Positions 15,741 to 24,284 of a stretch of DNA of 34,120 nt are shown piece after piece (positions within the stretch are counted from its first letter, which is position 1; each line of letters begins with the position of its first letter). A program made the position numbers and the translations under genes. The notes beneath the pieces were generated by a model, which was not told the DNA's origin, ran no database searches, and saw nothing but the letters and a program-made list of their open reading frames with translations. Source of the DNA: an uncultured Anaerococcus sp. (lineage in GTDB: Bacteria > Bacillota > Clostridia > Tissierellales > Peptoniphilaceae). The stretch lies in assembly GCA_943913325.1 (NCBI GenBank), contig CALTXP010000005.1, forward strand, positions 1 through 34,120. Direction: 5' to 3'.

Positions 15741-15750
15741 GTTCTCTATT
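15712..15750 (-). terminator. Terminator of ylmH-lspA-ung, lying inside the plus-strand exonuclease gene
   Basis: Arms 15722-15731 and 15741-15750 (AATAGAGAAC and its complement) form a 10-bp stem with a 9-nt loop holding both convergent stop codons. On the minus strand the stem is followed by ATTTTTTT, so it works best for ung. On the plus strand the downstream sequence (TGCCAATC) is not U-rich. Confidence 0.78.
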
Positions 15751-16412
15751 TGCCAATCAATAGGTTCATTTCCAACCGATTTTAAAAAGTTATTTGTTTT
15801 AGAAAATGGTTTTGATCCAAAAAATCCTCTACTAGCAGATAATGGAGATGGATGGACTGACTTTATTATTAGATGATTTGGATTTGTTATTAATTTCTCC
15901 TTAGATTGGGCATTTTTACCCCAAAGTATAAATACCATAGGTTCCTCTCTATCATTTAATAGCTTTATTATCCTATCTGTAAGTATCTCCCATCCTAACT
16001 TTTCATGAGAATTAGCCTCTCCTTTTCTTACAGTTAAAGATGTGTTTAATAATAAAACTCCTTGATCTGCCCATTTTATTAAATTTCCATTATTAGGTAT
16101 AAAAGTACCTATATCATCGTGCATTTCCTTAAAAATATTTAATAGTGAAGGAGGTGTTCGTACTCCTTTTTTTACAGAAAAAGCATATCCATGCGCTTGA
16201 TTAGGGCCATGATAGGGATCTTGACCTAAGATAACTACCTTGCAATCTTTATAAGCCACTGACTTTAAAGAATTAAAAATATCATACATACTTGGATAAA
16301 CAGTATAATTTTTATATTCCTTTATAAGATTTTTTCTTAAATTTTTATAGTAAGGCAAGCTCCACTGATCAGCAAGTAATAAATCCCAGTCATTACCAAT
16401 ATTAACGCTCAT
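15735..16412 (-). CDS. ung: Uracil-DNA glycosylase
   Basis: A 225-aa family 1 UDG that removes uracil from DNA for base excision repair. The water-activating motif GQDPYHGPNQAHG (D65) and the Leu-loop motif HPSPLSASRG are intact, with VLLLNTSLTV in between. I start it at ATG 16410-16412, which has AGAAGGTG upstream. A longer reading from TTG 16428-16430 sits upstream of that SD and is rejected. It overlaps lspA by 11 bp and the convergent exonuclease gene by 6 bp. Confidence 0.97.
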   Translation of the reverse strand: MSVNIGNDWDLLLADQWSLPYYKNLRKNLIKEYKNYTVYPSMYDIFNSLKSVAYKDCKVVILGQDPYHGPNQAHGYAFSVKKGVRTPPSLLNIFKEMHDDIGTFIPNNGNLIKWADQGVLLLNTSLTVRKGEANSHEKLGWEILTDRIIKLLNDREEPMVFILWGKNAQSKEKLITNPNHLIIKSVHPSPLSASRGFFGSKPFSKTNNFLKSVGNEPIDWQIENL

Positions 16413-16854
16413 TTTTTTCACCTTCTTCAAAAAACAATAGATAAATAATTATTAATATGCTCCCAACAGTAACAAATATATCAGCAACATTAAATACAGG
16501 GAAATTAATAAAGCTAAATTCAATGAAATCTACAACATAGGTCTTTATTAACCTATCGTAAAAATTCCCCACGGCTCCTGTAATTATAAAAGTAATAGCA
16601 ATATTTAATAAACTAGTATTAGTTTTGTAATGCTTAATAAAATAATATATTAAGTATCCTACTACGGTCATAGTTAACATAATAAAAAATAATCTATTAT
16701 TTTGCAAAATTCCAAAAGCAGCACCTCTATTTTCTAAATAGGTGAAATTTAATATAGAACCATCATATGGATTATCTATGAAATTATTAATTGCATATAT
16801 TTTACTTATTCTATCAAGAATAAATCCTAAAATAATAACTATTATATATATCAT
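16402..16854 (-). CDS. lspA: Lipoprotein signal peptidase (signal peptidase II)
   Basis: A 150-aa integral membrane aspartyl protease that cleaves prolipoprotein signal peptides. Four hydrophobic segments lie at about residues 2-14, 55-73, 83-97 and 122-142. The catalytic aspartates are D100 in GAVGNFYDR and D125 in FNVADIFV. ENRGAAFG near 41-48 is the conserved periplasmic-side loop. The start ATG 16852-16854 overlaps the ylmH stop as ATGA and has AGGAAA upstream. Confidence 0.96.
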   Translation of the reverse strand: MIYIIVIILGFILDRISKIYAINNFIDNPYDGSILNFTYLENRGAAFGILQNNRLFFIMLTMTVVGYLIYYFIKHYKTNTSLLNIAITFIITGAVGNFYDRLIKTYVVDFIEFSFINFPVFNVADIFVTVGSILIIIYLLFFEEGEKNER

Positions 16855-17618
16855 ACTAGTTTCCTATAGGCAATATGATAATTACCTTTCTTACTTACTC
16901 CTAAAACCTGATCAAATATAAATCTGCCCTCTTTTCTTATTGAGATCATAGAGTCTTCTTTTATATTTTTTCCTGGATTTTCTATAATTTCAAAATTTAC
17001 TTTTACATTCTTTGATCTAATTAAACTTTTTGCCTTTGATCTAGATATATTTACAAATTCTGAAATTATATTATCTAATCTCAAAGAAGATACGAATCCT
17101 GTCATAAGCTTAAAAGAATCTTTTGTTATACTAAGTTTACTATCTTCTTTAAAATTTATGTCAACATGTTGTCTTTTTATCTTATTTAGATTAAATTTTA
17201 TAAAAGAAGCTTCTTCCTTTAAAACAGCAAACTCACATTTATTATCATTAATAACTATATCACCGATTGATCCCCTACTTAAATTAAGGCTCATTAAACT
17301 ACCTAACACATCTGGATGGCTGAGTCCATCGTGACTAAATTCTAAAACCTTTATATAATTAGATTCATCAAAAGGTTCATAATAGTAATTAGCAACAAAT
17401 ATTTTCCGTTCCGCTAATTCACTAGCTCCAATAAATTTGATATTAATATTATTATTTCTTGCTATTGATCCTAAGACATCTTGCTCATAAGGGTCTAAAA
17501 AGAAGCTATTTTCTTCCATATTTTTATAATAAGCTCTTTCAAGAATTGCAATTGCTTTTTTTATAGAAGATTTTTTACTTTTATCTGTTATAAAATCTAA
17601 ATTATAGACTAAATTCAT
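16851..17618 (-). CDS. ylmH: YlmH-like S4-domain RNA-binding protein
   Basis: A 255-aa protein, the usual YlmH length. The N-terminal half has the family pattern FLDPYEQDVLGSIA near residue 40, and the C-terminal S4 domain has RLDNIISEFVNISRSKAKSLI near 183-203. YlmH/RqcP proteins act in ribosome-associated quality control by binding tRNA and obstructed 50S subunits; some were first studied in division clusters. The first Met is needed for the full domain. The ATG 17616-17618 has no SD and stands 8 nt after the sepF terminator hairpin, which is unusual. It overlaps lspA by 4 bp. Confidence 0.85.
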   Translation of the reverse strand: MNLVYNLDFITDKSKKSSIKKAIAILERAYYKNMEENSFFLDPYEQDVLGSIARNNNINIKFIGASELAERKIFVANYYYEPFDESNYIKVLEFSHDGLSHPDVLGSLMSLNLSRGSIGDIVINDNKCEFAVLKEEASFIKFNLNKIKRQHVDINFKEDSKLSITKDSFKLMTGFVSSLRLDNIISEFVNISRSKAKSLIRSKNVKVNFEIIENPGKNIKEDSMISIRKEGRFIFDQVLGVSKKGNYHIAYRKLV

Positions 17619-17647
17619 AAAAATAAAAGATCGAATTAATCGATCTT
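17619..17647 (-). terminator. Terminator-like hairpin between sepF and ylmH
   Basis: Arms 17627-17634 and 17640-17647 (AAGATCGA/TCGATCTT) form an 8-bp stem with a 5-nt loop. It is followed on the minus strand by TTATTTTT and then immediately by the ylmH ATG. Two bases of the sepF TAA stop lie within the stem. It has the form of an intrinsic terminator but leaves no leader for ylmH. Confidence 0.72.
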
Positions 17648-18272
17648 ATAATTGATTGTAGTTGCCATCAGAAATTTGGTCTGTAACACTACTATCAACC
17701 TCAACACCTTTTGGACTTATAACAAATATGCCCTTAGTAACTCTTTCTACACTTCCTTCAAGCGCATATACAGCTCCAGATACGAAATCAAATATTCTTT
17801 GTCTCATATCTGCATCAACCATTTCCAAATTTAATACTACTACTTTTTTATCTAATATGTCATCAATTACATTTGGTGCGTCTTTCTCATAATCAAGTGG
17901 TTCTTGAATAGAAATTCTCATTGATGATCTACTACTGAAATTACTTTCTGTCATGCTTACTATATTATCTCCTCTTCTTGATGATCTTTGATATTTACTT
18001 GAGCTAGAATTAGATGTACTAGTATATGGCTTTGCTTGATAGTCTGTTGATGCTGAACTATATGTTGAATTTGAACTAGATGGTGATGAGTAACCACTCT
18101 CATAGGTTACAGATTGATCTTCATTTTCTTCTTGTTCATCTAGTAAGTTTGAATATTTTTCTCTAGAAGAACTATTTGTTGCATCTTCTTCATCCTCATA
18201 GTATAATTGTTCATCGTCATAATCATCATAATTATCGTCAATGCCAATAAAATCTTTAAATTTGTCAAACAT
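17646..18272 (-). CDS. sepF: Cell division protein SepF
   Basis: A 208-aa SepF. A short N-terminal amphipathic membrane-targeting segment (MFDKFKDFIGI) is followed by an acidic stretch and a long Ser/Tyr/Thr-rich low-complexity linker (about residues 30-115). The C-terminal SepF domain (about 120-198) includes KKVVVLNLEMVDADMRQRIFDF and GSVERVTKGIFVISP. SepF binds FtsZ, tethers it to the membrane and shapes the Z-ring. The linker makes it much longer than the ~150-aa Bacillus protein. The start ATG 18270-18272 has AAAGGGAA upstream. In Bacillus sepF is followed by ylmG, ylmH and divIVA; here ylmH follows directly. Confidence 0.94.
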   Translation of the reverse strand: MFDKFKDFIGIDDNYDDYDDEQLYYEDEEDATNSSSREKYSNLLDEQEENEDQSVTYESGYSSPSSSNSTYSSASTDYQAKPYTSTSNSSSSKYQRSSRRGDNIVSMTESNFSSRSSMRISIQEPLDYEKDAPNVIDDILDKKVVVLNLEMVDADMRQRIFDFVSGAVYALEGSVERVTKGIFVISPKGVEVDSSVTDQISDGNYNQL

Positions 18273-18371
18273 AATATTCCCTTTACTTTATTAATTATAT
18301 GCTTCTATTATAACGTAAAACTAATGATAATAAAAATTTAATTTTAAATTTCAGTATATTATCAATGAATT
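18273..18371 (-). promoter_or_regulatory. plsY-sepF gap with candidate sepF promoter
   Basis: This 99-nt AT-rich gap contains a perfect minus-strand TATAAT at 18307-18312, which would start transcription about 30 nt before sepF. The -35 region (TTTTAT at 17-nt spacing) is weak. A low-stability AAATTT repeat after the plsY stop could form a poor hairpin. I see no gene here. Confidence 0.42.
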
Positions 18372-18947
18372 TTAAAATATTTTAGTTTCTTGCCTGTCTA
18401 TTAGTCTTTTTATATTTGATCTATGACTATAAAATATTAATACTGTTATAATAAATAATACCCAAAACATATGGGAATTACCAAATCTTATGTACCCTCC
18501 AATAGCTGTAGATACTGTTGCTACTAAAGATGCTAATGAGACTATGTGACTTATTAAAACTACTAAAGCAAAAACGCCAATCATAATTAAAGCAAATTTA
18601 TAGTCTATATATAAAAGTGCACCAAAACTTGTTGCTACTCCTTTTCCACCTTTAAAATGTAAAAATAAACTGTACATATGACCTAAAACAACAAATAAAA
18701 AGGCTATAGACATACCATTATATTCAGATAATTTATTTCCTAATACTATAGCCAAAAATCCCTTTAATACATCTAGAATAAATGTAGCTATTCCAGCTTT
18801 TTTACCAAAATTTCTTAAAGCATTCGTAGAACCTATATTTCCTGAACCTAAATCTCTAATATCAGATTTAAAAAAAATTTTTCCAATAATATATCCTGAA
18901 GGAATAGAACCTAAAATATAAGCCAAGATAGCAACTAAAATTATCAT
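18372..18947 (-). CDS. plsY: Acyl-phosphate:glycerol-3-phosphate acyltransferase PlsY
   Basis: A 191-aa membrane enzyme that starts phospholipid synthesis by acylating glycerol-3-phosphate from acyl-phosphate. The three family motifs are visible: GSIPSGYIIG near residue 13, GSGNIGSTNALRNFG near 37 and GHMYSLFLHFKGGKGVATSFG near 88. The rest forms five or so membrane helices. The start ATG 18945-18947 overlaps the der stop as ATGA and has GGAGG nine bases upstream. Confidence 0.96.
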   Translation of the reverse strand: MIILVAILAYILGSIPSGYIIGKIFFKSDIRDLGSGNIGSTNALRNFGKKAGIATFILDVLKGFLAIVLGNKLSEYNGMSIAFLFVVLGHMYSLFLHFKGGKGVATSFGALLYIDYKFALIMIGVFALVVLISHIVSLASLVATVSTAIGGYIRFGNSHMFWVLFIITVLIFYSHRSNIKRLIDRQETKIF

Positions 18948-20266
18948 AAATAAGAGCCTCCACGTTCCTTTAGAATGAAACTAAACGGAACTCCTACTAA
19001 ATTATAATTTTTTCTTATTTGATTTTCTAAATATCTCATGTAAGAAAAGTGCATTAACTCTCTGTCATTGACAGATAACATAAATTTTGGAGGTGCAGTG
19101 CCAACTTGAGATATATAATATATCTTAAGTCTTTTTCCTTTATCCTGCGGAGTCTGATTAAGCATAATTGCATCTTGCAAAATACTATTTAGTACACCTG
19201 TAGAAATTCTTGTGTGGTAATTATTATCTACAATTTCAATCATATCTAATAGACTATTAATTCTTTGATTTTTAAGAACTGAAATAAAAATAACTGGTGC
19301 ATATAGAGCAAATCCTAACTTGTTTCTTATATCTTTCTCCATATCCTTCATTGTGTTATTTTCTTTTTCTACTAAATCCCATTTGTTTACAGCAATAATT
19401 ATTGCTTTACGTTGATTATGAGCATAACCTGCAATTTTTGTATCCTGCTCAGTAACTCCAACTGTTGCATCGATTAAAAATAAAACTATTTCTGCGCTAT
19501 CAACTGCATCAAAGGTTCTTTGATTGGCATAAAATTCAATACTTTCTTTGACCTTTTTTTTACGTCTAAGACCTGCTGTATCTATTAATACATAATTTTT
19601 ATCATTATAAACCCAATAAGAATCAACCGCATCACGGGTTGTACCAGCTACATTAGTAACTATCATTCTATTATCATCTAAAAGTAAATTAACTAAGGAA
19701 GACTTACCAGCATTTGGCTTACCAATTATAGCAATTCTTGTTTCATCTTCAATATTCTCATAAGCTTGAAAGTCGATATTTTCACAAATATTATCTAATA
19801 AATCTCCTAATCCCTTACTTTGTTCAGCTGAGATAATAGCTAAATCTTCAAACCCTAATGAATAAAAGTCATAAATATGATCTGGTATTTTATTACTATC
19901 TATTTTATTAACCACTACTATTACTTTTTTCTTATAATGACGAATAACATCTGCAATTTCATCATCGTATGGATTAAGACCTTCTTTACCATCTACTACA
20001 AAAAGTATCAAATCAGTTTCTAGCAGAGCTTTTTCTACTTGTGATTTTATTTCTTGATTCATCATCTCCTTATTTGAAATATCAAGACCACCAGTATCCA
20101 CAAGAAGAAATTCATCACCTTGCCATTCTACTTTATCAACTATTCTATCACGAGTCACTCCACTTATATCTTCGGTAATAGATTTTTTCTTCCCTACAAG
20201 TCTATTAAATAGCGTAGATTTCCCTACGTTAGTTCTGCCAACTAGGGTTACTATAGGCATAGCCAT
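18944..20266 (-). CDS. der: GTPase Der (EngA)
   Basis: A 440-aa protein with two tandem GTPase domains and a C-terminal KH-like domain, needed for 50S assembly. G domain 1 has GRTNVGKS, DTGGL and NKID. G domain 2 has GKPNAGKSS, DTAGLRRK and NKWD. The first P-loop has Thr where most relatives have Pro (GRPNVGKS). I start it at ATG 20264-20266 (MAMPIVTLVG), which has GGTG six bases upstream. An earlier in-frame ATG at 20276-20278 lacks an SD and overlaps glyA further. Confidence 0.96.
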   Translation of the reverse strand: MAMPIVTLVGRTNVGKSTLFNRLVGKKKSITEDISGVTRDRIVDKVEWQGDEFLLVDTGGLDISNKEMMNQEIKSQVEKALLETDLILFVVDGKEGLNPYDDEIADVIRHYKKKVIVVVNKIDSNKIPDHIYDFYSLGFEDLAIISAEQSKGLGDLLDNICENIDFQAYENIEDETRIAIIGKPNAGKSSLVNLLLDDNRMIVTNVAGTTRDAVDSYWVYNDKNYVLIDTAGLRRKKKVKESIEFYANQRTFDAVDSAEIVLFLIDATVGVTEQDTKIAGYAHNQRKAIIIAVNKWDLVEKENNTMKDMEKDIRNKLGFALYAPVIFISVLKNQRINSLLDMIEIVDNNYHTRISTGVLNSILQDAIMLNQTPQDKGKRLKIYYISQVGTAPPKFMLSVNDRELMHFSYMRYLENQIRKNYNLVGVPFSFILKERGGSYL

Positions 20267-20267
20267 A

Positions 20268-21503
20268 TCAAACACCATATACTGGAAATTTAGAGGTTAG
20301 ATCTAGTACTTCTTTTTTAATAATCTCTAAATCTTCTTTTTTATCTAAGGTTCTTGAAATAAGTTCAATTATCTTTTTAGCTTCTTTTTCTTTCATGCCC
20401 CTAGTGGTGATAGCAGCTGTTCCAATTCTTAAACCACTAGTTATATTAGCAGAAAGCTTTTCATTAGGTATTGTATTTTTATTTGTAGTTATATATACTT
20501 CATCAAGTAGATCTTGAGCCTCTTTACCTGTTATATTCTTATTTGTTAAATCAATTAATAATAGATGATTATCTGTACCATCAGAAATCATTTTAAATCC
20601 ATGCTCTCTTAGAGCTTCTTCCATAGACTTTGCATTTAATTTAACTTGTTTAGCATACTCTTTCCAAGAAGGATCTAAATTTTGTTTAAATCCCAATGCT
20701 TTTGCTAAAATGATATGTTCTAAGGGTCCACCTTGTAAACCTGGAAAAACAGCTTTATCTATAGCTTTAGCATATTCTTTTTTACAAAGTATGAATCCAG
20801 ATCTAGGTCCTCTTAATGTTTTATGAGTTGTAGATGTCACAACATCACAATATAAAACTGGATTTTGATGTTCACCTGCTGCAACTAGACCAGCTATATG
20901 AGCCATATCAGCCATGAGTATTGCGCCAACTTCATCTGCTATATCTCTAAACTTTTTAAAATCAATTTCACGAGGATAAGCGCTAGCACCGCATACTATA
21001 AGTTTAGGTTTTACTTCTTTTGCTTTTCTTAATACATCGTCATAATCAATTTTTCCAGTTTCATGATCTACGCCATAATGATAAAAATCATAAAGTTTTC
21101 CAGAAAAATTAACTTTTGACCCATGAGTTAAGTGTCCACCTTCTGTAAGATCCATTGCTAAGACTTTATCTTTTGGATTAAGTAAGGCGAAATAAGCTGC
21201 TATGTTAGCATTGGCTCCAGAGTGTGGCTGAACATTAGCATGATCTGCTCCAAAAAGTTCTTTAGCACGATCTATAGCTAATTGTTCTATTGTATCTACA
21301 TTTTCACAGCCACCATAATATCTTTTATTAGGAAGTCCTTCTGCATATTTATTTGTTAATAGACTACCACATGCTTCTAAAATTTCCTTATTCACATAAT
21401 TTTCTGATGCAATTAGTTCTATATTATCTTCTTGTCTATGAATTTCTTTATCCAAAGCTTCATAAATTTTTGGATCAAAATTTTTAATAATAGAATAATC
21501 CAT
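20268..21503 (-). CDS. glyA: Serine hydroxymethyltransferase
   Basis: A 411-aa PLP enzyme that interconverts serine and glycine and supplies methylene-tetrahydrofolate. It has IELIASENYV near the N-terminus, NKYAEGLPNKRYYGG, the PLP lysine in TSTTHKTLRGPRSG and SGLRIGTAAITTRGM near the C-terminus. The start ATG 21501-21503 shares one base with the rseC-like stop (TAATG), with GTGAG upstream. Length and motifs are normal. Confidence 0.98.
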   Translation of the reverse strand: MDYSIIKNFDPKIYEALDKEIHRQEDNIELIASENYVNKEILEACGSLLTNKYAEGLPNKRYYGGCENVDTIEQLAIDRAKELFGADHANVQPHSGANANIAAYFALLNPKDKVLAMDLTEGGHLTHGSKVNFSGKLYDFYHYGVDHETGKIDYDDVLRKAKEVKPKLIVCGASAYPREIDFKKFRDIADEVGAILMADMAHIAGLVAAGEHQNPVLYCDVVTSTTHKTLRGPRSGFILCKKEYAKAIDKAVFPGLQGGPLEHIILAKALGFKQNLDPSWKEYAKQVKLNAKSMEEALREHGFKMISDGTDNHLLLIDLTNKNITGKEAQDLLDEVYITTNKNTIPNEKLSANITSGLRIGTAAITTRGMKEKEAKKIIELISRTLDKKEDLEIIKKEVLDLTSKFPVYGV

Positions 21504-21919
21504 TATATTTTTCTCACTTTCATAACATTATTATTTTTAAGTTTACTATCAATTTTTTTGACTATAACAAATGATATAGCAAAAAATACTAGTATTGATA
21601 TAAGGGTCAATAAATTTACATCTATGGATGAATTTTTAAATAACAAATTAGGTAAAGCTGCTCCAATTACAATAAGTGCAACTGGAAGTACATACACATA
21701 TATGGAATACTTTGTTATATCTTGGGACCTGCTTTCTAATATAACCTTATCTCCAGTATTAATATCATCAGAAGAATAAGCTTCTATAATAGTTTCATCT
21801 TTTTGTCCACATGTATCTTTTGAAGCGCAAGCTCCACAAGCTTCAGTTCTACCAACGCTTATTGTCAATTTTCCATTATTATTATCAAGGACAGTACCTT
21901 GTTTAATCATCATTGCCAT
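21503..21919 (-). CDS. RseC/MucC-like (SoxR-reducing) membrane protein
   Basis: A 138-aa protein with an N-terminal domain bearing a cysteine cluster (EACGACASKDTCGQ, near residues 27-40) and two transmembrane helices (about 75-93 and 101-120). This is the layout of the RseC/MucC (PF04246) family, whose members include a subunit of the SoxR-reducing system and a sigma-E modulator in proteobacteria. The role in Bacillota is unknown; a redox or Rnf-linked function is possible, but no rnf genes are near. I start it at ATG 21917-21919, eight bases after AAGGAG. An earlier GTG overlaps that SD, and two further ATGs follow within nine bases. The start lies 17 bp inside aspS. Confidence 0.8.
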   Translation of the reverse strand: MAMMIKQGTVLDNNNGKLTISVGRTEACGACASKDTCGQKDETIIEAYSSDDINTGDKVILESRSQDITKYSIYVYVLPVALIVIGAALPNLLFKNSSIDVNLLTLISILVFFAISFVIVKKIDSKLKNNNVMKVRKI

Positions 21920-23675
21920 TATTATCACTCCTTATATTTATATATAATTCTTTAAGAATACTATCATCAACCTTTGTAGGTGCTTCAGATAGAGGACAGG
22001 TTGCAGATTGAGTTTTAGGAAATGCGATTACATCTTTTATATTATTTGTTTTTGCAAATAGCATTAACAATCTATCTAGGCCATAAGCAAGACCTGCATG
22101 AGGTGGTGTTCCGTATTTTAGAGCTTCTATAAAGAAGCCAAATTTCTTTTCAATATCTGCTTCTGTAAGATTTAATGCTTCAAATATCTCTTTTTGAAGA
22201 TCTGAATTGTTGATTCTTACAGATCCACCGCCCATTTCATCACCATTTATAACTATATCGTAAGCTTGAGTTCTAACTTTTTCTGGATGAGTTTTTAGAA
22301 GCTTTATATCTTCTTCATTAGGCATTGTAAATGGATGATGTTGAGAAACATATCTATCTTCTTCTTCACTATATTCAAACATTGGGAAGTTTACTACCCA
22401 AGTTAAGGCATATTCTTTTTCATAAAGATTATTATCACTAGCAACTTTATTTCTTAAAGCTCCAAGGCCCTCTAAAACTTTCTTATCTTTATCTGCAGCA
22501 ATTAAAATTAAATCATTATCTTCTATATTAAGTTTTTCAACCATTTCTTTTAATATGTCATCCGTTAAGAACTTACTAATGGTAGAACTTATTTTATCAC
22601 CGTACTTAATATAAGAAAGACCTCCTAAGCCATAACCTTTTACAAAGTCAGTTAATTTATCTAATTGTTTTCTAGAATACTTATCTGCTAGGTTTTTAAA
22701 ATTTAAAGCTCTAACAGATTTGCCATCACTGGTATTATTTGCAAATACTTTAAACTCACTATCTTTCCATATTTCAGAAATATCATTAATTTTATAACCA
22801 AATCTTAAATCTGGTTTATCTGAGCCATAAGAATTCATAGCTTCACTATAATCCATACGAGGAATTGGAAGGGTTAGATCATAGTCTGTATATTTATCAA
22901 ATAATTCCTTTATAAGACCTTCGTTTACTGCTATTACATCATCTTGATTGGCAAATGATAATTCCATATCTAATTGTGTAAACTCTGGTTGTCTATTAGC
23001 TCTTAAATCTTCATCTCTAAAACATTTTACAACTTGGAAATATCTATCTAATGAACCAATCATTAATATTTGCTTAAATAGTTGTGGTGATTGAGGAAGA
23101 GCATAGAATTCACCTGCTTCTAAACGTGATGGTACCACATAGTCACGTGCACCTTCTGGCGTAGGTTTTGTTAAAAATGGTGTTTCCACTTCTGTGAAAT
23201 CGTTGTTATACATATACTCCCTTACTGTACGTATTATATCTGATCTAAGTTTAAGATTTTTTTGTACAGAAGGCTTTCTCATATCTAGGTATCTATATTT
23301 TAATTTCAAATTCTCAGCTACATCATCATCATCTTTGATATAGATCGGTGGTGTATTTGCCTTATCTAAGATATTTATTTTTTCTGCGACAATTTCTATA
23401 TCGCCTGTTGGTATATCTTTATTTTTAGATTCTCTTTCGCGAACATCACCTTTTACCTCAACAACATATTCACTTCCTAGATGACTTGCTAGTTCATGAT
23501 TTGATTCATCTTCTTCTCTTACAACTACTTGTGTAATGCCTGTCTTATCTCTTAGATCAAAAAATACCAATGATCCAAGATTTCTCTTCTTGGCAACCCA
23601 TCCCATAAGTACTACAGATTCACCAACATTTTTACTTCTTAATTCTCCACACATGTGGCTTCTTTTAAATTCCAT
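21903..23675 (-). CDS. aspS: Aspartyl-tRNA synthetase
   Basis: A 590-aa bacterial-type class II synthetase. The N-terminal OB anticodon-binding domain has GWVAKKRNLGSLVFFDLRD, the catalytic core has motif 2 FRDEDLRANRQPEFTQLD, and an inserted GAD domain is present. Motif 3 is GLAYGLDRLLM near residue 535. The start ATG 23673-23675 has AAGGAG upstream. Whether the enzyme also charges tRNA-Asn cannot be settled from this window. hisS, usually adjacent in Bacillota, is missing. Confidence 0.98.
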   Translation of the reverse strand: MEFKRSHMCGELRSKNVGESVVLMGWVAKKRNLGSLVFFDLRDKTGITQVVVREEDESNHELASHLGSEYVVEVKGDVRERESKNKDIPTGDIEIVAEKINILDKANTPPIYIKDDDDVAENLKLKYRYLDMRKPSVQKNLKLRSDIIRTVREYMYNNDFTEVETPFLTKPTPEGARDYVVPSRLEAGEFYALPQSPQLFKQILMIGSLDRYFQVVKCFRDEDLRANRQPEFTQLDMELSFANQDDVIAVNEGLIKELFDKYTDYDLTLPIPRMDYSEAMNSYGSDKPDLRFGYKINDISEIWKDSEFKVFANNTSDGKSVRALNFKNLADKYSRKQLDKLTDFVKGYGLGGLSYIKYGDKISSTISKFLTDDILKEMVEKLNIEDNDLILIAADKDKKVLEGLGALRNKVASDNNLYEKEYALTWVVNFPMFEYSEEEDRYVSQHHPFTMPNEEDIKLLKTHPEKVRTQAYDIVINGDEMGGGSVRINNSDLQKEIFEALNLTEADIEKKFGFFIEALKYGTPPHAGLAYGLDRLLMLFAKTNNIKDVIAFPKTQSATCPLSEAPTKVDDSILKELYINIRSDNNGNDD

Positions 23676-23684
23676 TATCTCTCC

Positions 23685-24284
23685 TTAGTTTAAAAACGGG
23701 TTATTTTTTAATTCGTAATAAAGATTTGTGTTACCTCCATGTCCTGAGTATACGTCAGTATTTGGATTTAGCTTTCTATACTTATCTAATGACTCCATAA
23801 TAGTCGCGTAATTCCCACCTGGTAAATCAGTTCTACCAATGGATAAATTAAACAAAGTATCTCCACTAAATAAATTATTTCCTATAAGGTAACTTATAGA
23901 ATCAGGACTATGTCCTGGTGTTTTTATAGCTTTTATATTAAAATCACTAAAAACTTCATTATCTTCTAGATACTTATCTATAGGTACAAATAAACCAGTA
24001 TAGTTGAATCCCAAGTTATAATTTGAGTCATTAGCAATTTGCTTGGACTCACTTGAGGCATATACATCAACATTGTATAAATCTTTATAGTATTCTAAGC
24101 CTAGCACATGATCAAAGTGGGTATGTGTTTGTAAGATAAAATCTATTTCAATTTTATTATCTTTTATATAATCTGTTACATAATCACTCTTATCCGCTGC
24201 ATCTACTATAAATCCATGTCCATTTTCGCTTACCACATATAAATTCGTTAGAACTGGTCCTAGAGTAAACTTCTTTATTTGCAT
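23685..24284 (-). CDS. MBL-fold metallohydrolase, glyoxalase II-like
   Basis: A 199-aa metallo-beta-lactamase-fold hydrolase. The metal motif QTHTHFDHVLG lies near residue 52, TPGHSPDSISY near 122 and FSGDTLF near 137, with a final GHGGNT histidine near 182. This matches the YqgX-type 'hydroxyacylglutathione hydrolase-like' group. Its substrate is unknown; thioester hydrolysis in methylglyoxal detoxification is the usual suggestion. A gene of this type between dtd and the his/asp synthetases is common in clostridia. The start ATG 24282-24284 has GAGGAT upstream and abuts the dtd stop. Confidence 0.88.
   Translation of the reverse strand: MQIKKFTLGPVLTNLYVVSENGHGFIVDAADKSDYVTDYIKDNKIEIDFILQTHTHFDHVLGLEYYKDLYNVDVYASSESKQIANDSNYNLGFNYTGLFVPIDKYLEDNEVFSDFNIKAIKTPGHSPDSISYLIGNNLFSGDTLFNLSIGRTDLPGGNYATIMESLDKYRKLNPNTDVYSGHGGNTNLYYELKNNPFLN

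Noticed and set aside
20264..20278. Der start at the first ATG, 20276-20278
   Set aside because: No SD, larger overlap with glyA and an N-terminal extension unusual for Der; ATG 20264-20266 has GGTG at six bases.
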